Source of the DNA: an uncultured Eubacteriales bacterium
GTDB lineage: Bacteria > Bacillota > Clostridia > Oscillospirales > Oscillospiraceae
Length of the DNA: 5,326 bases
Assembly: GCA_900552475.1 (NCBI GenBank)
Contig: USAC01000102.1
Span: 1-5,326 of the forward strand
Direction of reading: 5' to 3'
The translations under genes and the position numbers were made by a program. A model generated the notes under the pieces. The model saw only the letters and a list, made by a program, of their open reading frames with translations. It was not told where the DNA came from and searched no databases. Positions 4,909-5,326 of the stretch are shown here, piece by piece. Position 1 is the first letter of the stretch. Each line of letters begins with the position of its first letter.

Positions 4909-5118
4909 ATGAAGGTCATTGACACGATCACGCTGATTCTGGTGATCGTCGGCGCGCTGAACTGGGGCAGCATCGGGCTGTTCGGTTTTGACTGCGTGGC
5001 GTTTCTGTGCGGCGGGCAGATGGCCGTGCTCAGCCGCGTGATCTATTCGCTCGTCGGCATCGCGGGACTGTGGTGCATTACGCTGCTGTTCCGGCAGGAG
5101 GACGCGGCCGCGGCGTAA
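4909..5118 (+). CDS. DUF378 family small membrane protein
   Basis: A 69-residue integral membrane protein of the DUF378 (YuzA-like) family, of unknown function. It has two membrane helices, at about 5-27 and 40-61. The family hallmark ALNWGSIGLFGFD (16-28) is followed by a short loop with Gly-Gly, then SRVIYSLVGIAGLW (42-55). The C terminus RQEDAAAA is short and polar, then alanine-rich. Length matches the family. The ATG at 4909 has an ideal AAAGGAGG (4893-4900) eight bases upstream. It is divergent from the DUF1015 gene, alone in its unit, and followed by a terminator. No role can be assigned from context. Confidence 0.92.
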   Translation: MKVIDTITLILVIVGALNWGSIGLFGFDCVAFLCGGQMAVLSRVIYSLVGIAGLWCITLLFRQEDAAAA

Positions 5119-5135
5119 AAACGGACAGAAGCGGG

Positions 5136-5165
5136 AAGGCAGGCGGGGGGTTCCCGCCTGCCTTT
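5136..5165 (+). terminator. Terminator hairpin after the DUF378 gene
   Basis: AAGGCAGGCGGG (5136-5147) pairs perfectly over 12 bases with CCCGCCTGCCTT (5153-5164) around GGGTT. The T run is short (TTT then GC), so termination may depend mainly on the very stable GC stem. It lies 17 bases after the stop codon. Confidence 0.8.
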
Positions 5166-5169
5166 GCAC

Positions 5170-5231
5170 TGGGGTGCCTTCGGCGGCATACTTTTTGCCA
5201 GCAGCGGCAAAAAGTATGCAAAAAACGCCGC
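5170..5231 (+). repeat. Dispersed palindromic repeat, copy B
   Basis: Same 62-base unit as at 1233-1294 (54 of 62 identical) and again directly after a gene terminator. Its core hairpin is intact: CATACTTTTTGCC (5187-5199) pairs perfectly over 13 bases with GGCAAAAAGTATG (5206-5218) around AGCAGC. A short second hairpin TAAACC/GGTTTA (5233-5247, loop TGC) follows, at the place where copy A has its larger AAACC/GGTTT hairpin. After that the two copies diverge. Confidence 0.75.
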
Positions 5232-5247
5232 CTAAACCTGCGGTTTA

Positions 5248-5326
5248 AGATTCCATGCAAGGGGCCTTAAGAGCAGAGCCGATACTAAATTTAGGCCACG
5301 TCCTACCGATACCCTACTTGCCGACG
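5248..5326. other. Unassigned tail, no gene seen
   Basis: I see no start with a ribosome binding site and no recognisable protein fragment on either strand. It holds a perfect ten-base palindrome CTAAATTTAG (5285-5294) and two copies of CCGATAC (5279-5285 and 5306-5312). It may be the continuation of the repeat element or the edge of another one beyond the window. Confidence 0.4.

Overview
The window is a GC-rich stretch of core chromosome from an anaerobic, spore-forming Firmicute. It is most likely a clostridial gut bacterium of the Oscillospirales type. The evidence is a T-box riboswitch in front of leuS, a spoIIR sporulation gene with a sigma-F-type promoter, the MEP-pathway gene ispE, strong AGGAGG ribosome binding sites, and small DUF378 and DUF1015 proteins typical of these bacteria. 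The organism assignment is inferred from gene content and composition, not from a database search.

Layout. Positions 1-205 (minus) hold the first 68 codons of leuS, cut by the window edge. Positions 206-634 are a divergent control region. On the minus strand it carries a good sigma-A promoter and a T-box leader ending in a terminator just before leuS. On the plus strand it carries a second good sigma-A promoter driving a Nudix ADP-ribose pyrophosphatase (635-1171), which ends at a strong terminator. Positions 1229-1441 have no gene but contain three consecutive hairpin-forming elements. One belongs to a dispersed repeat that recurs at 5170-5231. Positions 1442-3312 (minus) carry an ispE gene fused in frame behind a three-helix membrane domain, followed downstream by spoIIR. 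Positions 3412-4695 (minus) encode a DUF1015 protein with its own promoter and terminator. Positions 4909-5118 (plus) encode a 69-residue DUF378 membrane protein, followed by a terminator, the second repeat copy and an unassigned tail.

How the genes relate. They do not form one pathway: translation (leuS), nucleotide-sugar housekeeping (Nudix), isoprenoid precursor synthesis (ispE) and forespore signalling (spoIIR) lie side by side. The most informative regulation is at the ispE-spoIIR junction. A near-ideal sigma-F promoter begins inside the last codons of ispE. Its -10 element also forms the left arm of a long inverted repeat that runs up to the spoIIR start codon. Read-through RNA from ispE could therefore fold and mask or terminate before spoIIR, while RNA started at the sigma-F promoter could not.

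I see no mobile element with a transposase, no CRISPR array, no tRNA or rRNA and no defence or biosynthetic island. The points worth a second look are the membrane-IspE fusion, the spoIIR control region and the paired palindromic repeats.
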